Shown piece after piece: positions 56,132 through 64,000 of a stretch of 64,000 nt of DNA. Made by a program: the position numbers and the translations under genes. Numbering within the stretch: position 1 is the first letter of the stretch; every line of letters starts with the position of its first letter. Under the pieces are notes generated by a model that ran no database searches, was not told where the DNA came from, and worked only from the letters and a program-made list of their open reading frames with translations. Source of the DNA: Thysanoteuthis rhombus (lineage: Eukaryota > Mollusca > Cephalopoda > Oegopsida > Thysanoteuthidae); assembly GCA_963457665.1 (NCBI GenBank), contig OY735202.1, forward strand, positions 76,028,142 through 76,092,141. Reading direction: 5' to 3'.

Positions 56132-56264
56132 ATTTTTCGTTTTTAACCATTTCTTGTATTTTTGTTCTTTAAATTTAGCATTTTTACAACATCATCAGAA
56201 TATATAATTCTATTTTACTAAGTACAAACACACATTGCTAGTTATTATGTATGAGTAGCATTTG

Positions 56265-56580
56265 GTCAAGGCTATTTTGATGGAGGTGTGATTGGTGTGA
56301 TGATTTATGGCATGGACAAGGGAATTGATGAGCTAAGTTCTAACTCAGGCTGAGGCTGATTACGTTCACTCTGCTCTAATGCTCTTAGGGAAGGTATGAG
56401 TTCATCTATTCTCCCACCAGCTGTGGGTAAAATAGCAGGACAGACTGGGCTCTGTAGCCATGGGAGGCAAACAATTTAGGAGAAGGACAATTCTATATTC
56501 AAAACTACGGAGAAGGTATCAGGAAACTTATCCACTATCCCTCACAAGAACGGTCCTGGCAATTCTCAGTTTATGGATAA
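56265..56580 (+). mobile_element. SINE-A copy
   Basis: 'ggctgaggctgattacgttc', 'actctgctctaatgctctta', 'gggaaggtatgagttcatct', 'attctcccaccagctgtggg', 'taaaatagcaggacagactg' and 'taggagaaggacaattctat', then a tail segment 'acttatccactatccctca' and 'gaacggtcctgg' shared with 57430-57465. Confidence 0.8.
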
Positions 56581-56712
56581 AAAAGAAAGGAAGCTAACAG
56601 TAGAATTGAAGACAACAGATATAGAGGAGTGTCATGTATTTTGATTACTTTGGAACAAGGTCTTTATGATAGCATTAAGCAAAGAATGTAAGAATAAGAA
56701 CAATTTACATTT

Positions 56713-57125
56713 ATTGTTAGAAACCATCAACCCATGTTTCTTCAGGTTATAAGTTAGTCTGGATAGCAGTGTATTTTGCATATAGGCTGTACCTATGGAG
56801 CTAGAGGGATGAAAATTGAAACATTTACTTGTTATGTCTAGAAAAAATGTTTCTTTTATTTGTTTTAAATCTCTTCTTCTTAATAGGTTTTTAGTGAGGT
56901 AAGTTCATGCTGAATTGATTCGTAGTTGTTTCTGGCAGCGTTCACTTTTGTTTTTTAGAAATATGTTGTTAGACTTTTTTGTGATCACTACCCAACAAAA
57001 TGCGAGAGAGGTAACTTATCTATTAATCATCTCTTTTTCCAATTTTTTAATTGATCACTCTCAACATGGTATGCTGCAAAAAGATTTTGGACGTGTGGCA
57101 TTATCTATTGAGTGACTAATCAAGT
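56713..57125 (+). repeat. Interspersed family R, full copy
   Basis: Begins 'gttagaaaccatcaaccca' with 'tgtttcttcaggttataagt', then 'catataggctgtacctatgg', 'agctagagggatgaaaattg', 'aacatttacttgttatgtct', 'gatcactacccaacaaaatg', 'ttaattgatcactctcaaca' and 'tggtatgctgcaaaaagatt', and ends 'tctattgagtgactaatcaa'. Confidence 0.85.
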
Positions 57126-57177
57126 GTTAAAGATTTACATTCATAGTTATAAATTCATTATGATGTAGGTATGAGTG

Positions 57178-57485
57178 GTGAAACAGTTGCTGGCACAGAC
57201 AATGGAATTAGGTAACTGAGTTCAAATGCTTACCAAGCATGTTTACATTCACCAGGCTAATTACATTCAGTTTGCACTAATGCGCTTAGGAAAACATGGA
57301 TCTATCTCTTCTTTCCCTATCCATAGGTAAAATAGCAGGGGCAGATTGATCTCACTTGCCTTGTGAAGGCAACCAGTCTAGGAAAAGGACAACCCTAAAT
57401 GGAAAACCATAATGAAAGACGTGGGAAACCACTTCACTATTCCTCTGAGGAACAATCATGTCTATGCACAGTTCAGATTGTCCAC
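57178..57485 (+). mobile_element. SINE-A copy with worn tRNA-like head
   Basis: A head-like part 'gctggcacagacaatggaat' and B box 'gagttcaaatg' is followed by the body: 'caggctaattacattcagtt', 'tgcactaatgcgcttaggaa', 'aacatggatctatctcttct', 'aggtaaaatagcaggggcag', 'ctaggaaaaggacaacccta' and 'ccacttcactattcctctg'. Confidence 0.8.
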
Positions 57486-57634
57486 GTCCTGAAGGGATAT
57501 GGCAATTTGTTTTAAGTATAGAATCATTGTTATCTTTTTTAATACAGAAAATAATGCCCTGCATTTTCTGACCCATATAGGTGTTGATAGGGCAATTCAT
57601 GTTTATGAAGTCCTGGGTTCTGTTGCATGTGTCA

Positions 57635-57885
57635 GCTTAGTGATCCTTGCAATTCTAAAGCCTGGTCAAGACCAGGACTTTATTCCTATAGGTTTTCATA
57701 ACTATCCCCTTGGCAGGATGTAAGTTCACTAAATGGATACCTCCACCCTTATCACAAGGCTTAGAGTGTACTCAATTAGCTGCCGAGTGCACTGGGAAAT
57801 TTGTCCCAATGAAGAGATTTCCAAATTCTTTGCTCATACCGGGAATCGAACCCAAGACCTTCTACTTAGCAAACCATAAGAAATC
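57635..57885 (-). mobile_element. SINE-C (tRNA-derived) copy 1
   Basis: On minus: 'tatggtttgctaagtagaag' and B box 'gggttcgattcccgg' (a perfect B box), then 'tatgagcaaagaatttggaa', 'atctcttcattgggacaaat', 'ttcccagtgcactcggcagc' and 'cttacatcctgccaagggga'. The body matches 60850-61010 on the same strand. Confidence 0.8.
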
Positions 57886-57889
57886 ATAA

Positions 57890-59955
57890 TTCAACTGTTT
57901 ATTAAAAATCTAGTTTTTGAAAAACTGAAATTTATTAACTCATCATTATTATCTCAAAGGATGTTGGCGCTAAAAATAGACCTGTAATTAATCACTCTGA
58001 ACCCTCAAAGTTTCTGTTGAGCCTCTCCTCTTCATGTTACCCCAAATACCTATACTAACTGCATTCTTGCTTGTTCCTACAGAGATCCTCTCTCAAAGAC
58101 ATTGTGGAGTGATATGCTCTCTTGGGGTGAGGCATTATTGAAATTACTATTTACTTGTTTTCTTTGAGTGCATTTACTGACTTCCCTTACATCCTTAGCT
58201 CTGCCCCCCTTTCTCCTTCTCTCCCAACGTACTTCATTTGCTGACCTCCCTTACATCTCTCTCTTCCTCTCTGCCAATGGTGTTCACAGCTAACAAAAAT
58301 GGTAAGCTGATAAACCATTAAAGATTTAGTGCTAACTTTTATTATATCAATTTAGCTCTAGTTAGGTTTTTTGTTGCTCTAAAACTCTTAAAAGCAATTT
58401 TAGGAAGCTGATGTTGTAGCTTTGATTTAGAGCTTTCCAAAAAGGTATCGTATGCCAATATCAGATGATCAAAAAATAGTAATTAAACATTAGCTCATTT
58501 TCAACTTACAGTTTATTTAAAACTCTGTCAAAGCTGCAACTTATTGAAATTTCAGCTCTCTAGGTCTGTTTTTAAAAGTTTTAGAGCCAAAAAATGATCC
58601 TAATCTAAGTTCATAAAAGTCAGTGGTTAGCAGTTATCCTTGTTTCGGCTAACTTTTTTTCAGTTTATCAGTTTAACATTAGCTGTTCCCAACACCACTC
58701 ACAAACTATGTATTTCATTTGCTAACCTCCCTCTCCCTACCAGTGTACTTCATATTCTGAAAAATATTGTAAATATGGGATTAGTTAGTATTTTCATAGC
58801 GTCTTTCAAGTGGAAGAAACGTTCGGATAAATCCGGTGTTGTGGTGAAAGGAACGATTAAAAATGCTTGGGTCAGTGAATGCAACTAGAAGACCGGCATA
58901 TTCCTTACACGCCAATTTTGATCTTGGGTCGTATTTTTTTATAGCCTTTTTGTAAAAGTATCTATAAAAATATATAAGAACGAATTTGTTCAAATATTTA
59001 TGAGCAGTACTTTCCATAGGGTATTTCTCATTAGTATTTGAACTAGCTCAAAATCTATTTTCTGTTGCCTAAGATTGCAGGTACCATTAAGGGCTTTGAT
59101 TGTTGGTAATTCTTCCAAATTGCAATGTGAGTTCACATTTTCAATCTCCGTGATTGATTCTGAATAAGATTTCAGACGGGTAGAAAAAAAATTGTTTTTT
59201 ATCTTTTCATTTAACAATTCAATTTTATTAAGACATTTTCAAAAAATTTAGTATTCAGAACACAAAACATGATTAAATGCATGCCTTGTTATGTTGACTG
59301 CAAGAAAATTTGGTTCTTGTGTAATGTTCTTGTTTTTAATTCTCAGTACTATACACTTTTGACAAGGTTATACGTGTCAATAAAAATGCTTGAAATGTAT
59401 AAACATGTTGGTTTTATTGCAATAATCTTGAGCCAATCGTAAGAATAATAGTAGGGTGAAATTATGGGTGTCTTATGTATATAACCAGAGAACTCTGTTT
59501 TTGAAAAGTTGTTCACACAATGTAATAAGTAAACAATGTCACATTACAACATTTTTAGACTAATCACATTGAGTTTTTAAATGATAAAATAGCTTTTCTT
59601 CTTAGCTACTCCTAAAACAAATCTCATTAAAATGTAATGCAAACTTTAGGGTCGTGAAGAAAAAAACATTGGTTGATGTACAACAGAATTAGATAAGTGA
59701 TATTACCTGGATGAATGGACGGACGGAGGAAATAATGCAACCGACATCTCTGCCCCCCTCCCTCATTTAAAAGATTTTTTAAAAACTGATTTTGTGTTTT
59801 TATTTTAAAATTTATGCATGATAAAATTAATCTCTTATTTTTCAATTTATTCACTTGATAGAATATTAGAGATTCAGTCCATTTATTTCTGCATGACATT
59901 TAATATCAGTTGCAATTTGTAATCTGTACTGAATGTATGAATAGCTTGAAGTTTC
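57890..59955. other. Long stretch without recognisable genes
   Basis: 58140-58300 repeats a 'gacttcccttacatcctta' / 'gacctcccttacatctctc' phrase. 58370-58670 contains 'agctctaaa'/'ttttagagc'-type complementary scraps. The small frame near 58790-58890 (KWKKRSDKSGVVVKGTIKNA) sits in slightly GC-richer DNA, but I cannot link it to any protein. No gene called. Confidence 0.4.
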
Positions 59956-59961
59956 TATTTT

Positions 59962-60095
59962 TCGTAGAGATTTGGAGGCCTGTTGAGGGTTAGCTCCTTG
60001 AAGGTTCCCTTCAACATATAGAGAGATTTATCAATAGAAATGTAGTAAGTTTACTATTTATGATACTCTTGCTCCCACCTGCTTTATTGGTGCAT
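59962..60095 (+). repeat. Family F fragment
   Basis: 'gtagagatttggaggcctgt', 'gctccttgaaggttcccttc', 'agagatttatcaatagaaat', 'gtagtaagtttactatttat' and 'ttgctcccacct' follow the 1674 and 6048 order. Confidence 0.5.
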
Positions 60096-60214
60096 ATATT
60101 CACATATGTATCTCACATAAATGAATCTGCATAGCCCATGTGTGTACCTGAACAAGTTACCTCAAAAATTATCTAAGAAAATAGATCTTTTATCTAAAAT
60201 CATCTGAAAAAAAC

Positions 60215-60440
60215 AGCAGAAGATTTGAGCATTCTTGGACCATAGAAACCAAAATAAAACATTTTTAGATGATGTCTAGTGGTGTATTCTTGTACAATTT
60301 CAAGGTTGTATCTCTAAAGGTGTGACTAGTTGGCCTGGAGACACACACACATTGATAGGGTCGCAAATATTTGAAGAAAGAAGAATCTGTAGCCTTCTTG
60401 GCTGGTTGGTTGGGCGGGCCATTTGTGGTGCTATGATGAT
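60215..60440 (+). repeat. Interspersed family H copy
   Basis: 'tttttagatgatgtctagtg', 'gtgtattcttgtacaatttc', 'aaggttgtatctctaaaggt', 'gaagaatctgtagccttctt' and 'ttggttgggcgggccatttg' follow the order seen at 26045-26270. Confidence 0.7.
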
Positions 60441-60444
60441 TAAA

Positions 60445-60800
60445 TATATGAATATATGCATATATGTATTTGTGTATATACGTGTATCATTGCATCTCCA
60501 TCTCTAATATATATGATAAATTAGCTTTCTACTAATATATTTATTCTTTGTTTTTAACCAATAAATGTGTCTGTAGAGAAATAATATAGAAGATAAATCA
60601 CGGGTTCTTTTGAGTGTAAGACTTAAATGAGAAGAAAAACTTGATTTTTTATCGCAGATGCATTGCATAATTGCATACAGCAAATTTGGTTTGGTGATAA
60701 TGAAAGTTTGTGGTAATATGTGTGAAAAAAATTTGTTCTGTCAGAGTTCAAGTTATTGAGACGATTGTCTCTAACTTGGAGAAAAGTCAATAACATTGCA
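60445..60800. other. Stretch without recognisable genes
   Basis: AT-rich with TATG scraps; nothing recognised. Confidence 0.4.
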
Positions 60801-60829
60801 ATTTCTGGTCAGACAATCCAAACTCTTCT

Positions 60830-61082
60830 CCCTATTCTCGATGGTTGCATGCATCATGCTCAGTGATCCTACAAGTCTCTCTGACCGCCCCCTTGGCAGA
60901 ATGCAAGTCCACCAAGGGACACATCCATGCTAATCACACAGTCTTAGTGTATTATCATTTAGCTACTGAGTGATTAGGGAGATTTGTCCTAATGAAGAGT
61001 TTTCCACTCTCTTAGCTCATACTTGAAATAGAAAACCTTCTCTGTGTGAGGCAAATGTGCTAACCATTACACTACCTGAGTG
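60830..61082 (-). mobile_element. SINE-C, tRNA-Val(CAC)-like head, copy 2
   Basis: On minus it starts 'caggtagtgtaatggttagc' and 'acatttgcctcacacagaga' and reaches the B-box region 'tttctatttcaagtatg'. The 'TAGTGTAxTGGTTAxCACxTTxGCCTCACACxxxxAAGG' string is that of animal tRNA-Val with CAC anticodon (established), so the SINE probably arose from that tRNA. Body: 'aactcttcattaggacaaat', 'cactcagtagctaaatgata' and 'cttgcattctgccaaggggg', shared with 57635-57885. Confidence 0.8.
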
Positions 61083-61089
61083 TCATTTG

Positions 61090-61580
61090 GAGTGATATGT
61101 TTTTGTTCATATCTAAGTGTGTAGACCAGATACACCTTTTATATTTTGCATAAACAATGTAAATGTTGCTCATTCCAATTAGGTAGGTTCAATTACTATA
61201 CATTACTAAACATGACATTGTCATTGAATGTTTTTGTTAAAATTTCCACAGGTATCCCTGAATTCATAAATGCCGACCCCAACATTTTCGCATATATCCT
61301 CACCCAGTTGTTCTGAAAACTGCAAATAAAAAAAGGTCCTATCAAGAGACTCACTTAATAACTAAGATGAAATTTTCATCAAAATGATCAAGATAAAATG
61401 CAATCATCTATACCTATGAAGATTATTGTCCCATAATCTGTGTGTATGCTGTTCACGGCAAGACAAGTTTTACTTACAATTGAAGGATAATGTGATTTTA
61501 TTTTATCAGATGAACCATTGTCAACCATAATTTTCACTCACTGCATGAACTGATGGTCAGAGTAGTTGTGATGAAAAGCA
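61090..61580. other. Stretch without recognisable genes
   Basis: AT-rich; no repeat family or gene recognised. Confidence 0.4.
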
Positions 61581-61585
61581 TCTAA

Positions 61586-61905
61586 AATAAGGCTGGCAGC
61601 TGCAGGGTCAAACTTCTATCCAACTTCTAATCTGACTGAAGATGATTACATATTTTCTTGTATTTATTTCATGTATTTATTTATCAAAATGAAATAAGTC
61701 CATGCATATCTGTGTTATAAACTTTTGTTGATATGTAATACTTGTCAATTTAGCTCAGTTTAGAGCAATCAGTCAGTGGTGAGTTCAAATCATGGTCATG
61801 GAATGTGGATTTTATAAATTGGTTTACGCTCCTAATTTTGGTGAAGATTGTTCTTGTTACAGTACAAAAACAAAGTTAACGCCAGACTTTGTATTGGAGT
61901 TGGAC
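61586..61905 (+). mobile_element. SINE-B (tRNA-derived), plus copy
   Basis: 'aataaggctggcagctgcag', 'ggtcaaacttctatccaact', 'tgaagatgattacatatttt', the AT-rich linker, the tRNA-like head (A box 'tagctcagtttagagcaatc' at 61751, B box 'gagttcaaatc' at 61781), then 'ggaatgtggattttataaat', 'ggtttacgctcctaattttg' and 'gtgaagattgttcttgttac'. The 96-aa frame at 61792-62082 begins inside the head and reads through the SINE body, so its start is not a gene start. The remaining piece to 62085 has no recognised match. Confidence 0.8.
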
Positions 61906-62087
61906 AGTCGAGATGAAAGAAATACTAGTCGGAAATTAATAATGAAGAATAATGTATTTACCAGACGTGGTAATACGGACAGCATTGAAGTTTGTTATTG
62001 CTTCACTTGGGCTAAATCTTCCGATGCAATGATCAAATCTCGGGCGTATTGTTTATGTTGGGACAGAATCAAAGACACATAGCCTTA

Positions 62088-62482
62088 TTAGAAACTGTCA
62101 ACAAAAACTGTCAACATAGATTTTTTTCAGTTTTTAAATGAGTCTGCCTACCTGGCATAAAGGCTGTACCAATGGAGTTAGAAAGCTACAAATTTCAATG
62201 TCTACTCCTTATTACATCTTGAAAAAACGTTTTCATTTTTTTTCTTCCCAAAATGAGTTCATAGTCGGTGGGTGGGAGGGAGGATACTTTCATAATCTAA
62301 GTTCATGCTAAATTGGTCCCTTGTTTTGTATCCAGCTGCATTCGCACATTTTTCAGACTTTTTAATGATCACTGCCCAACAAAAGGTGAGAGATTCATTA
62401 ATCACCCCAAACAAAGTATGCAGTCAAAAGACATTGGTCATATGTCAGTGTCTATTGAGTGACTAACCAGACCTATTTTAAG
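62088..62482 (+). repeat. Interspersed family R, full copy
   Basis: 'ttagaaactgtcaacaaaaa', 'ctgtcaacatagattttttt', 'ggcataaaggctgtaccaat', 'ggagttagaaagctacaaat', 'catgctaaattggtcccttg', 'gatcactgcccaacaaaagg', 'tatgcagtcaaaagacattg', 'gtcatatgtcagtgtctatt' and 'gagtgactaaccagacctat'. It lies directly after the SINE-B-associated segment. Confidence 0.85.
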
Positions 62483-62489
62483 TTTTCAT

Positions 62490-63020
62490 TGCCAATAAAT
62501 TTCTGCTTCCCTTTATATCTTTGTGGATTTGCTTTTCATGATCCGACTTTATTGTTTCCTTCATCGTCTCTTTGTGATTGTTCCGTGCTTGAATTGTTCT
62601 GAGACTCCTTGTGATTCTTTTCAGCTTCGGATCAACTTTTTACCTAAAACCATTTCATGGAATCCTCACATTTGCCGTTTAATATCCTGCTGTATAGATT
62701 TTCCTCGTTGGTCCGGTCGATCCGCTGTGATCACCACGTGTTTTCGTTATGCCACATTTATGCTCTTATTCCTTTCTCGGTAAACAATTTATCTGGGTGT
62801 GATGTTTACTTGGTTCTCAGCAGGGAATCTGGACTCTACAATACAATCATCGCAAGAGTATTGAGTGTAAACATATTGAACTGTTAGATTCCACTTGAAC
62901 ACCATAGCAGTTCCATTCTATCCAGAGGAAAATTGTTTTTCTTCTTGAAATTTCTCTGGATTTTCACATCTTTCATCGCAGAAAACAACCAATCTTTCAT
63001 TCTGATGTATAAAATTTGTG
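62490..63020. other. Stretch of higher GC without confirmed gene
   Basis: 62520-62880 is richer in GC and CpG than its surroundings and has two overlapping plus frames (86 and 76 aa). I recognise no domain. It may be an old retroposon piece or an exon fragment; I cannot decide from sequence alone. Confidence 0.3.
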
Positions 63021-63027
63021 TTTGTAA

Positions 63028-63105
63028 TGAGTATGTTTATATATATATGTAATGTGTATGTATGTGTATGTACATTTATATATATATATGTAATGTGTAT
63101 GTACG

Positions 63106-63137
<32 letters not shown>

Positions 63138-64000
63138 ATGTGTATGTACATATATATATATATATATGTAATGTGTATGTACATATATATATATATATAT
63201 GTAATGTGTATGTACATATATATATATATATATGTAATGTGTATGTATATATATATATATATGTAATGTGTATGTATATATATGTATATATATATGTAAT
63301 GTGTATGTATATATATATATATGTAATGTGTATGTATATATATGTATATATATATATGTAATGTGTATGTATATATATGTATATATATATATGTAATGTG
63401 TATGTATATATATGTATATATATATATGTAATGTGTATGTATATATATGTATATATATATATGTAATGTGTATGTATATATATGTATATATATAAATGTA
63501 ATGTGTATGTATATATATATATGTAATGTGTATGTATATATATGTATATATATATGTAATGTGTATGTATATATATGTATATATATATATATGTAATGTG
63601 TATGTATATATATGTATATATATATATGTAATGTGTATGTATATATATGTATATATATATGTAATGTGTATGTATATATATGTATATATATATATGTAAT
63701 GTGTATGTATATATATGTATATATATATATGTAATGTGTATGTATATATATGTATATATATATATGTAATGTGTATGTATATATATGTATATATATATAT
63801 GTAATGTGTATGTATATATATGTATATATATATATGTAATGTGTATGTATATATATGTATATATATATATGTAATGTGTATGTATATATATGTATATATA
63901 TATATGTAATGTGTATGTATATATATGTATATATATATGTAATGTGTATGTATATATATGTATATATATATATGTAATGTGTATGTATATATATGTATAT
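63028..64000. repeat. TATG-rich minisatellite running off the right edge
   Basis: Units of about 31-38 bp begin 'gtaatgtgtatgtatatata' and continue with (TATG)/(TA) runs. A 35-bp period is clear near 63801-63836. The array is not closed within the window. Open frames across it are artefacts. Confidence 0.97.

Noticed and set aside
61792..62082. 96-aa plus open frame with many cysteines that looked exon-like
   Set aside because: It starts within the tRNA-like head of a SINE-B, and its first half aligns with the SINE-B body at 55757-55860 (minus), where the frame is not conserved.
63018..63361. Open frames of 82-99 aa with YIYI/CNVYV repeats
   Set aside because: They are translations of the TATG minisatellite.

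Overview
This is an AT-rich eukaryotic, almost certainly animal, window with no protein-coding gene that I can support. Every long open frame I examined is explained by a retroposon, a tandem repeat or chance in low-complexity DNA, and I saw no rRNA operon, intact tRNA gene or CRISPR array. The best lineage clue is a full-length 5S rRNA-like segment at 23786-23903 (minus strand). Its GTTCTC / GATCACCGAAGTT positions follow the arthropod type of 5S rather than the vertebrate type. An arthropod, possibly a crustacean, is therefore my tentative guess. The window reads as intergenic DNA or the inside of a very long intron.

The content is a dense layer of decayed mobile elements. (1) An RTE-like non-LTR retrotransposon left 5'-truncated 3' ends that close in a (GAT)n tail: 16601-16698, 30578-30949 and 51159-51222 on plus, and three same-orientation copies at 39702-41400 on minus. 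A related older LINE fragment lies at 43205-43505. (2) There are at least four tRNA-derived SINE-like families (A to D below) and one 5S-rRNA-derived SINE. (3) DNA-transposon miniatures include hAT-type elements with 8-bp target duplications (22593-22819, 54597-54851, and probably 20452-20624 and 18436-18630), a TA-flanked element (30950-31520), an 85-bp piggyBac-type element bounded by TTAA (39373-39457), and two inverted-repeat elements of unassigned type (26870-27097, 44784-45185). (4) Several interspersed families have no class I can name. The main one is family R, about 400 bp, with eight copies and one fragment. (5) Tandem arrays include a 29-bp satellite with block-wise variants (53041-53943), an 88-bp satellite (47499-48215), a roughly 35-bp array (8208-8565) and a TATG-rich minisatellite that runs off the right edge (63028-64000).

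Layout: 1-14.8 kb is mostly unique AT-rich DNA with scattered family E, F and G pieces, a tandem array and pogo-like ends. 14.8-24.4 kb holds SINEs, hAT miniatures and both 5S-SINE copies. 24.4-33 kb holds inverted-repeat miniatures and a nested stack (SINE-B interrupted by an RTE copy whose tail was hit by a TA-type miniature). 33-45.2 kb holds family R and E repeats, the RTE cluster, the piggyBac-type miniature and a foldback element. 45.2-54 kb holds the two satellites. 54-63 kb holds alternating SINE and family R copies, and 63-64 kb is minisatellite.

I found no new multi-gene system. The items most worth following are the 5S-derived SINE, the unclassified family R, the nested insertion at 30.4-31.6 kb and the modular 29-bp satellite.
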